Source: Solirubrobacterales bacterium
GTDB lineage: Bacteria; Actinomycetota; Thermoleophilia; Solirubrobacterales; Solirubrobacteraceae
DNA: 64,000 nt
NCBI GenBank assembly: GCA_003244205.1
Contig: QHBW01000093.1
Coordinates: forward strand, 1-64,000
Direction of reading: 5' to 3'
The position numbers were made by a program, and so were the translations under genes. Positions 9,127 to 17,282 of this stretch are shown here, piece by piece; position 1 is the first letter of the stretch, and the number at the start of each line of letters is the position of its first letter. The notes below the pieces were generated by a model. The model saw only the letters and a program-made list of their open reading frames with translations, was not told where the DNA came from and did no database searches.

Positions 9127-10094
9127 TGGAACCCGTGGGAGCCGCACGGACGGTCGCGCCGTCCCAGCTCGCGGCCGCCGCGGAAACCTGCGGACGCGTG
9201 GCGGCCAATATCCGCCGAGCAGTGGAGGTCCGCGACGGTGTGCTCCATAGCCTGCTGGTCGCGTTGCTCGCCGAGGGCCACATCCTGATCGAGGACTACC
9301 CAGGAGTTGGCAAGACGGCGCTCGCGCGTGCGCTGGCGCGCTCACTGGACTGTCAGTTCGCCCGCGTGCAGTGCACCACAGACCTCCTCCCCGCCGACGT
9401 GGTCGGCACCAACGTCTACAACCAGCGCGAGCAACGCTTCGAGTTCAGGCCCGGACCGATCTTTGCCAACGTCGTGCTCGTGGACGAACTCAACCGCGCG
9501 TCGCCGAAGACCCAGTCGGGTCTGCTGGAGTGCATGCAGGAGCGTCACGTCACCGTGGACGTGCATACCCACGAGTTGGCACGCCCGTTCGTGGTCCTCG
9601 CCACCCAGAACCCGATCGAGCTAGAGGGCACCTATCCGCTCCCCGAAGCGCAGGTGGATCGCTTCCTCTGCCGGCTCGTGCTCGGCTACCCCAGCGCCTC
9701 GGGCGAGGCGGAGATGCTCGCCGCGCACGAGTCCGGGGATCGCGTACGCGAGCTCGAGCCGGTTGTCAGACGCGACGACGTGCTCGCCGCTCAGGACGCC
9801 GCAGCCGGCGTGTTCGTCGCCCAGCCGCTGCGGCAATACATCGTCGCCGTGCTCGACCACACGCGCCAGGACCGGCGCGTCGAGCTGGGGGCAAGTCCGC
9901 GCGCGGGGCTGATGCTCCTGCGCGCCGCCAAGGCCCGGGCCCTGCTCGCCGGCCGCGACCACTCACTCCCCGACGATGTCCAGGCGCTCGCCGAGACCGT
10001 GCTCGCCCACCGCATCGTGCTCGCCCCCGAGGCAGACAGTGGCGCTCGCGCGGCCGTGCTAGCCGACGCGCTGGCCGCCGTGCCGGCCCTCTAG
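9126..10094 (+). CDS. MoxR-family AAA+ ATPase
   Basis: 322 residues. AAA+ chaperone-like ATPase with Walker A EDYPGVGKTALARALA, Walker B VVLVDELNRASPKTQSG and sensor 1 FVVLATQNPIELEGTYPLPE, the last being diagnostic of MoxR. The start overlaps the coaBC stop by one base. With the two genes after it (DUF58 and transglutaminase-type membrane protein) it forms the widespread MoxR-DUF58-TGase module, thought to remodel or mature envelope proteins; the client here is unknown. Confidence 0.9.
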   Translation: MEPVGAARTVAPSQLAAAAETCGRVAANIRRAVEVRDGVLHSLLVALLAEGHILIEDYPGVGKTALARALARSLDCQFARVQCTTDLLPADVVGTNVYNQREQRFEFRPGPIFANVVLVDELNRASPKTQSGLLECMQERHVTVDVHTHELARPFVVLATQNPIELEGTYPLPEAQVDRFLCRLVLGYPSASGEAEMLAAHESGDRVRELEPVVRRDDVLAAQDAAAGVFVAQPLRQYIVAVLDHTRQDRRVELGASPRAGLMLLRAAKARALLAGRDHSLPDDVQALAETVLAHRIVLAPEADSGARAAVLADALAAVPAL

Positions 10095-10096
10095 CG

Positions 10097-11251
10097 GTGA
10101 GCCCGCGGGGCGTCTCGCGGGAGCGCGGGCGTGGTCGCCTGCGCGGGAGCCCGGCGCTGTGGAGCATCGCACTGGGGCTTGCGCTGCTCCTGCTGGGAGG
10201 CCTCTTCGCCGCGGCGCCGCTGTACCCACCCGGGGTGGCATTTGCGCTCCTCGGCACCGGCGCGCTCGCCTGGGTGACGCGCGCCAGCGCAGGTGCGAGC
10301 GTGCGCCGTGAACTGTCCGCCACGCGGGTCGTCGAGGATCAACCGCTGCGGATGCGCCTGGAGGTCCGCTGCCGTCGCGGCAGCCTGCCGGGAGGGGAGC
10401 TGCGCGATCCGCTGCTCGCGCGATCGATTCGCGTGGCGCCCGGGAGAGATCATCTCGGCATCCCCATCGAGGTGCGTTTCGCCCGACGCGGTCGTCGCGT
10501 GCTCGCCGCTCCCCAGCTCGTCGTCCGCGACGCCCTCAACCTCGCCGCCCGCAGCGTGCCAGGCGCAGGTGAAGCCGACGAGCTGCTGGTGCTGCCACGC
10601 ACCGAGCCGGTGCGCCCGCAGGCAGGGGTGCTTGACGCGCGCAGCGCCCGCGGCCGCAGCGGATTGCGGGCGACGGTGGCCGAGTCCGACCTCGATGGGG
10701 TGCGCTCCTACCGCGAGGGTGCCCCGGCGTCGCGGATCCACTGGTCCGCGCTTGCCCGTGGCGCCGGGCTGGTCGAGCGGCGCTTCCGCGGCGAGGCCGA
10801 CCGCCTGCCGCTGGTTGTGCTCGATGCGCGTGCCGACGCAGGCCCTGCCGCCGACGTGCGCCTCGATGCGGCGGTTCGCGCTGCGGCCTCGTTGTGCCTC
10901 GAGCTCGCGGCGGCCGGTGGCTGTGCCCTGCTGCTCCCCGGAGAGCGCCGGCCACGACCGCTGGGCAGCGACCTGGCCGCCTGGCCCGCGCTGCACGCGC
11001 GCCTGGCCCTCGTCGCGCACTCCACCTCGCCGCCCTGGTCAGCGACGCTCGCCAGCCACCCGGGCGCTGTCGTCTACGTGAGCGCGCGCCCGCCGCGGGC
11101 CGGACAATCTCGGCGGGGATCGCCAGCGCGCATGGACGTGCTCGTCGTCCCCGGGCGGTGGGGCAGCCGAGCACCGCGCTTCGAGGTGAGCGGATGCGCG
11201 GGATACCTGACGCCCCGGGGAGCCCACACGACGGCGGAGACGGCTGCGTGA
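10097..11251 (+). CDS. DUF58 membrane-anchored protein
   Basis: 384 residues. Two N-terminal membrane segments (about 20-62: SIALGLALLLLGGLFAAAPL and the following hydrophobic run) precede a soluble domain with the DUF58 signature DLDGVRSYREGAPASRIHWS and a von Willebrand factor A-like region (LPLVVLDARAD). Such proteins work with MoxR ATPases. Start GTG 10097, two bases after the MoxR stop; the end overlaps the next gene by GTGA. No enzymatic residues are evident. Confidence 0.85.
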   Translation: MSPRGVSRERGRGRLRGSPALWSIALGLALLLLGGLFAAAPLYPPGVAFALLGTGALAWVTRASAGASVRRELSATRVVEDQPLRMRLEVRCRRGSLPGGELRDPLLARSIRVAPGRDHLGIPIEVRFARRGRRVLAAPQLVVRDALNLAARSVPGAGEADELLVLPRTEPVRPQAGVLDARSARGRSGLRATVAESDLDGVRSYREGAPASRIHWSALARGAGLVERRFRGEADRLPLVVLDARADAGPAADVRLDAAVRAAASLCLELAAAGGCALLLPGERRPRPLGSDLAAWPALHARLALVAHSTSPPWSATLASHPGAVVYVSARPPRAGQSRRGSPARMDVLVVPGRWGSRAPRFEVSGCAGYLTPRGAHTTAETAA

Positions 11252-13608
11252 GCGTCGCCCCACCGCCGGCAGGCGTCGCGCCTCCGACGCCGGGGGGTGC
11301 CGTCGCCAGTCCGCGGCGCGCCGAGCGTCCCGCAGCCAATCGCGTTCTCGATCCCGCTCTGACACGGCTGGCCGCCTTCGCGGCGCTCGCGGCATTCGTG
11401 GCCGTGCACTGGTCGGCGCTCGTGGTGCCCGGGGCGCTCGGCGACGAGCTCCTGGCGATGGCGGCGTGCGTGGGCGCCGCGGCGGCGTTGAGCGCCTGCC
11501 GCTATCTCCCGGGCGATCTACGAATGCTCGCGGGCGCCGCGGTGGCAGTCTTGGGCCTGGCGTTGGTACTGCTAGCGGTGGGGACGCCGGCGCACCTGCT
11601 CGCTCCCTGGCAGCTCGTCCGGCTGGCCTCCGATCTGCGCTCCGGAGTCGATGCGCTGCCCAACGCGCGCATCCCCTATGGGGATCCCGACCAATGGACG
11701 CGGCGCGCGATCGAGCTGGGCGGCCCATTGCTGCTCGGGCTGAGCGCCGTCGCCTCGTTCTGGCCGCGCCGCGCCACGCCGGCGCACGGCGCGGGCCGGG
11801 TCGTCGCCGTAGCGACGATCGTCACTGCCTATACCGCGGTCGCCGTCAACGTCAAGGGCGACGCCGAGTTCTTGCGGGGAACCCTCTTCTTCTTCCTGCT
11901 GGCTGCGTTCTTGGCGCTCGAGCGCGTCCCGCGACGCGATCTCCCGCCAGCCGCGATGCTCACAGCGCTCGCCGCGCTGGCCGGGCTCGTACTGGCACCC
12001 GCACTCCAGCAGTCAAAACCCTGGCTTGACTACGAAGGCGTCGCGCGGACGCTGGGACGGACCGGAGGTGAGCGCTTCAACTGGAACCAGACCTACGGGC
12101 CACTCGACTGGCCCCGCGTGGGGCGCACGCTGCTGGAGGTCAAGGCGGCCTTTCCGGCCTACTGGAAGGCCGAGGCGCTCGACAGCTTCGATGGACGTGC
12201 CTGGGTGGAGGACCGCCATCCGCCTGCGAACGCGATCGCAGCAGAGCTCCCCGCCGACGCGGCAACCCTCGCGCGCTGGACGCAGCAGCTCCACGTCACG
12301 CTGGGCAGCCTCGACTCGCCGCAATTCATCGCGGCCGGCACGATCACCGCGATCTCGCGCGCACCCCGCCAGCCGTTGGACGGCGCCAGCGTTGGAAGCT
12401 TCCGCGCGGCTGGTGACGGTCTTCACGACGGTCACTCCTACGACGCGACCGTATACACGCCGGCGCCTGACAGCGCCACGCTCATGGCAGCGAGTGCCAG
12501 CAACTACCCGGCCACGTTTCACCCCTACCTCAGGCTTCAGATCCCGCGGGCGGGATCTGGGACCCTACGCCGGCGCAAGCCGCCGACCACCCCGGTCAGC
12601 TTCACGCCCTTCGTCGCGGGCGCGCCGCCGAGCGGGTCGCTTGCGAGCAGCGGCGCAAGCGCCGCGTCGCCCTCTGCCGACGCGCTCGTCGCGGCTTCGC
12701 CGTACGCGCGCGCGTGGGCACTCGTTGCCCAGCTGAGAGCGCGGACGTCGACCCCTGCCGATTACGTCGATCGCGTGCTCGCCTATCTGCAACGCGGCTT
12801 CAGTTACACCGAGGACACGCCGCTGCGCAGCTGGCCGCTGGAGCGTTTCCTGTTTGACACGCGCCAGGGCTACTGCCAGCAGTTCTCCGGCTCGATGGCC
12901 CTGCTGCTGCGGATGGGCGGGATCCCGGCGCGCGTCGCGGTTGGCTTCACCACCGGACAGCTGGACCGCCGCCGCGGCGTATACGTCGTCAGCGACGCCG
13001 ACGCCCACGCCTGGGTGGAGGCGTGGTTTGCGGGAGTTGGCTGGGTGCCCTTCGACCCCACCCCCGCGACGGCGCCGGCGCGCGGAGGCACCGGCGCACC
13101 CGCCGATCTCACCCCGCCGAGGGGACGGCGCCCGAGCCCGGTTCCACGTCCGACGCCGTCGGGTCCCGCTCCCACCCCGAGACAGGCGACTCACGGCGGA
13201 GCGCCCTGGGGGCTCATCGGCGGCGCCCTCGCCGGGCTGCTGGCGGCCATGCTCGCCGGCGTTGCGTTCGCTCGGCGAACCCGGCTCTGGCTCGTTCGCC
13301 GGCCCGCGGGCGACGCCCGCCTGCGCGAGCTCGAGCGGGCGCTGCGGATTTGCGGGGTAGAGCCCTGGAGCGGGCTGACACTGACGACGCTTGCCGCCCG
13401 CCTGTCGCGCGCCCCGATCGCCGCCGCGTACATCGCTGCTCTCGCCGACGCCCGCTACCGACGCGCCGACGGCGACCACGGCGTGCGCTCGTTGCGCAGC
13501 ATGGAGGCAAACGGACGCCGCGCGCTGCGCCGCGAGCTCGGTCGCGGACACGGCCCACTCGCGCGCCTGCGGTTGCTGTTCGCGCTGCCCCCGCGGCCGC
13601 CGCGGTAA
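11248..13608 (+). CDS. Transglutaminase-like membrane protein (TgpA-type)
   Basis: 786 residues. After a Pro-rich start come about six hydrophobic segments (residues 35-250), a large extracytoplasmic region holding a transglutaminase-fold domain with catalytic Cys (RQGYCQQFSGSMALLLRMGG), His (DAHAWVEAW) and Asp (VPFDPTP), then a Pro/Thr linker, one more membrane segment (GLIGGALAGLLAAMLAGVAF) and a cytoplasmic DUF4129-like tail. It should be a cysteine peptidase or transglutaminase facing the envelope, paired with MoxR and DUF58. GTG 11248 is chosen from the 4-bp overlap. Confidence 0.88.
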   Translation: MSVAPPPAGVAPPTPGGAVASPRRAERPAANRVLDPALTRLAAFAALAAFVAVHWSALVVPGALGDELLAMAACVGAAAALSACRYLPGDLRMLAGAAVAVLGLALVLLAVGTPAHLLAPWQLVRLASDLRSGVDALPNARIPYGDPDQWTRRAIELGGPLLLGLSAVASFWPRRATPAHGAGRVVAVATIVTAYTAVAVNVKGDAEFLRGTLFFFLLAAFLALERVPRRDLPPAAMLTALAALAGLVLAPALQQSKPWLDYEGVARTLGRTGGERFNWNQTYGPLDWPRVGRTLLEVKAAFPAYWKAEALDSFDGRAWVEDRHPPANAIAAELPADAATLARWTQQLHVTLGSLDSPQFIAAGTITAISRAPRQPLDGASVGSFRAAGDGLHDGHSYDATVYTPAPDSATLMAASASNYPATFHPYLRLQIPRAGSGTLRRRKPPTTPVSFTPFVAGAPPSGSLASSGASAASPSADALVAASPYARAWALVAQLRARTSTPADYVDRVLAYLQRGFSYTEDTPLRSWPLERFLFDTRQGYCQQFSGSMALLLRMGGIPARVAVGFTTGQLDRRRGVYVVSDADAHAWVEAWFAGVGWVPFDPTPATAPARGGTGAPADLTPPRGRRPSPVPRPTPSGPAPTPRQATHGGAPWGLIGGALAGLLAAMLAGVAFARRTRLWLVRRPAGDARLRELERALRICGVEPWSGLTLTTLAARLSRAPIAAAYIAALADARYRRADGDHGVRSLRSMEANGRRALRRELGRGHGPLARLRLLFALPPRPPR

Positions 13609-13633
13609 GGACTCACCCCCCTGCCCGGCTTCC

Positions 13634-13639
13634 TAGAAT
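13634..13639 (+). promoter_or_regulatory. -10 element of the TPR gene, leaderless type
   Basis: TAGAAT, 9 bases before the ATG at 13649. No convincing -35 at 16-18 bp. The spacing matches the leaderless arrangement seen at many starts in this window. Confidence 0.5.
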
Positions 13640-13648
13640 GATCCGACG

Positions 13649-14008
13649 ATGGAGTCCGTTTACGACCTCTTCTGTCGCGGGAGCGCGCTGCTCGAGGCCG
13701 GTGACCATCACGCCGCAATCGTCGCGCTCGCGCGCGCGCGCGAGCGCGAGCCCGAGAAGGCCTCGATCCGCGAGGCGCTTGGACGGGCCTGCTTTCACGC
13801 CCAGCGCTACGAGCAGGCGGCAGCCGAGTTCGCCGCGGTCGCCGAGCGCACGCCGACCGACGACTTCGCGCTCTTCTGTCTGGGGCGCTCGCTCCAGCTG
13901 CTCGGCCGCCACGCCGAGGCACGCCGCCCGCTGGCGCTCGCCTGCTGCCTGCGCCCGGAACGCCGCGACTACCGCGTCTACCGCGACCGGGCGCGCGCGG
14001 CCGCGTAG
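13649..14008 (+). CDS. Small tetratricopeptide-repeat protein
   Basis: 119 residues, soluble and helical. Two to three TPR-like units can be read: DLFCRGSALLEAGDHHAAIV, then ALGRACFHAQRYEQAAAEFA and FCLGRSLQLLGRHAEARRPL. Such repeats bind proteins; no partner is suggested. It has its own TAGAAT leaderless-type promoter and converges on the minus-strand epimerase gene with only 17 bp between the stops, with no obvious terminator. Confidence 0.8.
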   Translation: MESVYDLFCRGSALLEAGDHHAAIVALARAREREPEKASIREALGRACFHAQRYEQAAAEFAAVAERTPTDDFALFCLGRSLQLLGRHAEARRPLALACCLRPERRDYRVYRDRARAAA

Positions 14009-14025
14009 GAGCCCTCGCTGACGGT

Positions 14026-15009
14026 CTAGGACCCGACCGGCGAGGGCTGCGCTGGCGAGGGCAGCTGGCGTAGCCACTCGACGGTGTGCGCGATGCCATC
14101 GGGAAGCGAAATCCTCGCCTCCCATCCAAGCTGAGTGCGAGCCTTCTCCACCGACGGCCAGCGGCGCTGGACATCGACTTCGAAGGCCGGCAGGTGCGCG
14201 AGCTGAAACTGGTCAGGGTCGCGGCCACAAGCCTCCCACACAACACGGGCGATCTCGGCGACGCTGCGCTCGTCGGAAGCCGAGATGTTGTAGTCCTCGT
14301 TCTCGGCGACCCCGGCACCCATCGCGACGACAACGCCGTCGGCGATGTCGTCGACGTGGGTGAGCGTCCGAGTCTGCTCGCCGGAACCGAAGATCTCGAG
14401 CGGCTGCTGGCCGGAGAGCACCTTGCGGACGAGGTCCGGGACAACATGAGCGATCCCCGGCTCGTCGTCGGGAAGCTCGCCCGGGCCGTAGGCGTTGAAC
14501 GGCCGACAGATCGTGTAGGGGAGACCGTGCTGGTCGTGGGCGGCGCGACAGTAGACCTCGCCCGTGAGCTTGGAGAACCCGTAGGCAGAGCGCGGAACCG
14601 GACAGTCGAAGATGTGATCCTCGGGAGTTGGAAACACCTCGGCGCGCTCGAACACCATCGAGCTGGAGACGTAGACGAAGCGCTCGACGTTCGCGTCGAG
14701 CGCGGCGCGCACGACGGCGTTGTAGAGCGCGTTGTTGACCTCGGTCAGGGTGTGGGGGAGCTTGTGGAAGTTGGCGATGCCGCCCACGATCGCGGCGAGG
14801 TGGATCACCCGCTCACAGCCAAGCGTCGCGACACGTGCCTCGGCGAGCTCCCGCAGGTCGCCGGTGTGCACCTCGCAGCTCTCGCGCATCCATTCGGGTG
14901 CTGGACGCTGGTCGGACACCCGCACCTCGTAGCGAGGGTCGCCCAGCAGCCGCCGAACGACGGCGGCCCCGATCGTGCCGGCGCCGCCAGTGACCAGAAC
15001 CCGGCTCAT
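14026..15009 (-). CDS. NAD-dependent nucleotide-sugar epimerase/dehydratase
   Basis: 327 residues, extended SDR family. Rossmann motif VLVTGGAGTIGAAVVRRLL at the N-terminus, conserved Ser in YVSSSMVFE, catalytic pair in SAYGFSKLTGE and the sugar-binding CRPFNAYGPGE. It should epimerise or dehydrate a UDP- or dTDP-hexose; the exact sugar cannot be told. It is the second gene of a minus-strand pair, 27 bp after the UDP-sugar dehydrogenase, which suggests a shared surface-polysaccharide pathway. Confidence 0.87.
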   Translation of the reverse strand: MSRVLVTGGAGTIGAAVVRRLLGDPRYEVRVSDQRPAPEWMRESCEVHTGDLRELAEARVATLGCERVIHLAAIVGGIANFHKLPHTLTEVNNALYNAVVRAALDANVERFVYVSSSMVFERAEVFPTPEDHIFDCPVPRSAYGFSKLTGEVYCRAAHDQHGLPYTICRPFNAYGPGELPDDEPGIAHVVPDLVRKVLSGQQPLEIFGSGEQTRTLTHVDDIADGVVVAMGAGVAENEDYNISASDERSVAEIARVVWEACGRDPDQFQLAHLPAFEVDVQRRWPSVEKARTQLGWEARISLPDGIAHTVEWLRQLPSPAQPSPVGS

Positions 15010-15036
15010 CGCGGATGGCTCATCGCGGACGTTGGA

Positions 15037-16302
15037 TCATCGCTCGCCGAGCCCGACCGGAACGTCCACCTTGGCATGCGTGGCAAACACCTCGCCGCTC
15101 TCAAGTGCATTCCAAGGATCGACTACCAGGAGATCGCGGCCAGCCGCCGCGAGCACAGCCCGCAGCGCCTCGGGGCCGCTGTACTCGGTGTGGTTGGTCG
15201 CCACCACCACCACCTCCGCGCCTTGGACGGCCTCCTCCAGCGACTGTGTCGAAGAGGACGCGTAAGGGTCGCACACGGTCACGTCGGCCAGCTCGCGCTC
15301 GAGCAGGCGGATCAGCTTGTGGGAGAGCGAATCACGCTCGTCATCGGTGTCACGCTTGAACGTCAGTCCGAGCACCGCGACCTTGCGGTTGCGCAGCTCG
15401 CCCAAGCGACGCTTGATGCCCTCGATCACAAACAGCGGCACCGACTCGTTTACACGCGAGACCGCCAACAGCATGCCGGGCGCATTGGAGCGCTCCTCAG
15501 AAAAGGCAAAGTCCTTGCGCAGGCACGTCCCAGCCGTGAAGCCGGGCGCCGCCATGCCGCCGCGCGGATAGTCGTGGTTGATCAGCTCGATCACCTCGAA
15601 GACGTTGGCCCCGGAACGCTCGCAGTCCATCATCAGCAGGTTGGGCAGCGCGAAGCTCGTGTAGCGCCAGATGTTTGTCCAGATCTTGGCCAGCTCGGCC
15701 TGCACCGCCGTGGTGCGCACGATCGGCGCGCCGAAGACGGCGAAGAGCGCGGCGGCTCGATCGCCGGAGGGCTGATCGACCCCTCCGACGATGCAGGGCA
15801 GCGTGCCAATCTCCTCGAGAAAGCGATCCACCGCGATGCGTTCGGGTGCGTGGGCGACAAAGATCTCGTCACCCACCGCCAAGCCACGCTGCTTGAAGAT
15901 GTACCCCGCCACCCACTCGGTCGTGCCCGGCGCGATCGTCGATCGCAGGATCACGCTGTGCCCAGATTCGAGCGATCCCATCACGTCGTCGAGGGCCGAG
16001 CGGATCCCGCGTAGGTCGATCTCGATATGAGACAGCGACGGCGTTCCGATCGTGATCACGACGTCGCGCGCTCGCGTCGCAGCCTGCGCTCCTTGGGCCA
16101 GCTCGAGCCGACCGCTGGCGAGCACCCGCTCGAGCAGCTCCTGCGTCCCGGTCTCCTTGAACGGCATTTGGCCCGACGCGACCGCAGCCAGGCGCTCGCT
16201 GTCGCGATCCACCCCGATCACCTTCAGCCCACGGTCCGCAAAGGACAGCGCCAGTGGCAAACCCACGCGGCCCAACCCGATAACGGAAACGTCCGCGTCC
16301 AT
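15037..16302 (-). CDS. UDP-glucose/GDP-mannose-family sugar dehydrogenase
   Basis: 421 residues. NAD-dependent four-electron oxidation of a nucleotide sugar to the uronic acid. Motifs: VSVIGLGRVGLPLALSFADR (NAD), RSTIAPGTTEW, and active-site Cys in FTAGTCLRKDFAF; the C-terminal domain shows VAVLGLTFKRDTDDERDS. Start ATG 16302 follows a TAGCCT -10 by 8 bases. The substrate could be UDP-glucose or UDP-N-acetyl-hexosamine. It is followed by the epimerase gene, consistent with making an activated uronate for an extracellular polymer. Confidence 0.88.
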   Translation of the reverse strand: MDADVSVIGLGRVGLPLALSFADRGLKVIGVDRDSERLAAVASGQMPFKETGTQELLERVLASGRLELAQGAQAATRARDVVITIGTPSLSHIEIDLRGIRSALDDVMGSLESGHSVILRSTIAPGTTEWVAGYIFKQRGLAVGDEIFVAHAPERIAVDRFLEEIGTLPCIVGGVDQPSGDRAAALFAVFGAPIVRTTAVQAELAKIWTNIWRYTSFALPNLLMMDCERSGANVFEVIELINHDYPRGGMAAPGFTAGTCLRKDFAFSEERSNAPGMLLAVSRVNESVPLFVIEGIKRRLGELRNRKVAVLGLTFKRDTDDERDSLSHKLIRLLERELADVTVCDPYASSSTQSLEEAVQGAEVVVVATNHTEYSGPEALRAVLAAAGRDLLVVDPWNALESGEVFATHAKVDVPVGLGER

Positions 16303-16310
16303 GCGGGCGC

Positions 16311-16316
16311 AGGCTA
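16311..16316 (-). promoter_or_regulatory. -10 element of the sugar dehydrogenase gene, leaderless type
   Basis: On the minus strand TAGCCT lies 8 bases before the ATG at 16302 and directly after the TAG stop of the YbjN-like gene (16319-16317). No clear -35. Confidence 0.5.
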
Positions 16317-16724
16317 CTAGCCGGTCGGTGGCAACTCGGAGGACGGGGCCGGAGTACTCGCCACCGCCTGCTCGCGTGCGCGGCCAGCTGTCGCCACCAG
16401 CACGCCGAGGAAGATGTCCAACGTCGCGGGGACCACTGCCTGCAGCGGCAGCTCGCCCATGACGAACACCTCTCCCGCGCCGTTCTGGGCGAAGCAGACC
16501 AGAGGCGCCTGCCTGTTCCAGAAGAGCAGCTGATGAGGATCGGTGACGCCGGCGGGAAGCACCGCCGCCTGCGCTCTGAGCAGCCCGCCGCGAATCGCGA
16601 TGCCGACCTCGAGCTCGAACCCTCCGGCCTCGATCGTCAGGCCCCACTCTCCTGCTGCGAGTTGCCTCGCATCCCCTTCCAGGGAGGCCATGAAACGGTC
16701 CAGCGCCGCCGTCGCATCGTCCAT
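16317..16724 (-). CDS. YbjN/CesT-chaperone-fold-like protein
   Basis: 135 residues, soluble. The alternating pattern GLTIEAGGFELEVGIAIRGG followed by LLFWNRQAPLVCFAQNGAGE and a final helix-rich part resembles the YbjN / type III chaperone alpha-beta fold used for peptide binding; I cannot name a function. It has its own TAGGCT leaderless-type promoter, is divergent from rimP (127 bp apart) and is followed by the sugar dehydrogenase. The last 15 residues are low-complexity Pro/Ser. Confidence 0.5.
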   Translation of the reverse strand: MDDATAALDRFMASLEGDARQLAAGEWGLTIEAGGFELEVGIAIRGGLLRAQAAVLPAGVTDPHQLLFWNRQAPLVCFAQNGAGEVFVMGELPLQAVVPATLDIFLGVLVATAGRAREQAVASTPAPSSELPPTG

Positions 16725-16733
16725 CGCCCACCG

Positions 16734-16739
16734 AGCCTA
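16734..16739 (-). promoter_or_regulatory. -10 element of the YbjN-like gene, leaderless type
   Basis: TAGGCT on the minus strand, 9 bases before the ATG at 16724. No clear -35. It lies back to back with the rimP promoter region. Confidence 0.45.
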
Positions 16740-16754
16740 GAGCGTTTGCGGTGA

Positions 16755-16760
16755 TATCCT
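16755..16760 (+). promoter_or_regulatory. Probable -10 of the rimP-nusA operon
   Basis: TATCCT, preceded by TGA (TGATATCCT). Transcription from about 16767 would give an 85-base leader that contains the terminator-like hairpin described next. Confidence 0.4.
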
Positions 16761-16803
16761 CGAGCCACAGCTTTCGCGTCGGCGCGGCCCGGCGGTAGTT
16801 CCG

Positions 16804-16828
16804 AAAGTGGGCGCTCGCCCACTTTTTT
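16804..16828 (+). terminator. Terminator-like hairpin in the rimP-nusA leader
   Basis: AAAGTGGGC-GCTC-GCCCACTTT followed by a run of six T: a perfect intrinsic terminator ending 23 bases before the rimP start. A comparable GTGGGC/GCCCAC hairpin is known in the leader of rimP-nusA operons of other bacteria, where it can act as an attenuator linked to NusA. It could alternatively terminate upstream transcripts, but the upstream gene is on the other strand, so an attenuator role fits better. Confidence 0.75.
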
Positions 16829-16851
16829 CTTTCTCTGCAACGGAGGTGAGG

Positions 16852-17268
16852 ATGAGCTCGATTCAGGACCAGATCGAAGCCTGCCTCGCGCGCGCAGAGC
16901 CCGACGTCGAGGTCCTGCTCGCCGAGGTCGTGGGGGGCGTCAGCGTACGCCTCTACATCGATCATCCCAACGGGGTGAGCCTCGATCTGTGCGAGCGCGT
17001 CAACAACGAGCTGGCGCCGATCCGGGAGCGCTACGCGCTCGAGGTCTCCTCGCCGGGACGCGAGCGTCCGCTGACCAAGCCATCGCACTTCCGCCGCTAC
17101 CTCGGCGCCCGTGCCCGTGTTCGCACTCGCGCTCGTCACGACGGCCACCGAAGCTTCACCGGCGAGCTGGTGGGAGCGTCCGACCAGGATCTCACCCTCG
17201 CTGCCGACGCCGGTGTCCTGACCATCCCCTATGCCGACATCCAGCGCTGCAACCTGGTCGGCGACTGA
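16852..17268 (+). CDS. rimP: Ribosome maturation factor RimP
   Basis: 138 residues. Needed for 30S assembly. N-terminal alpha-beta domain with VSVRLYIDHPNGVSLDLCER and YALEVSSPGRERPLTKPSHF, a signature of the family, followed by a C-terminal SH3-like domain (TGELVGASDQDLTLAAD). Start ATG 16852 has a good GGAGG site at 16842-16846. First gene of the classical rimP-nusA-ylxR-infB-rbfA string. Confidence 0.95.
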   Translation: MSSIQDQIEACLARAEPDVEVLLAEVVGGVSVRLYIDHPNGVSLDLCERVNNELAPIRERYALEVSSPGRERPLTKPSHFRRYLGARARVRTRARHDGHRSFTGELVGASDQDLTLAADAGVLTIPYADIQRCNLVGD

Positions 17269-17282
17269 CGAAGGAGGTAACG

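Noticed and set aside
14086-16014. Very long plus-strand frame opposite the epimerase and sugar dehydrogenase genes
   Set aside because: Antisense shadow of two clear minus-strand genes; long antisense frames are expected at this GC content. The same applies to the minus-strand frames over infB (19053-20741) and pnp (30696-32303).
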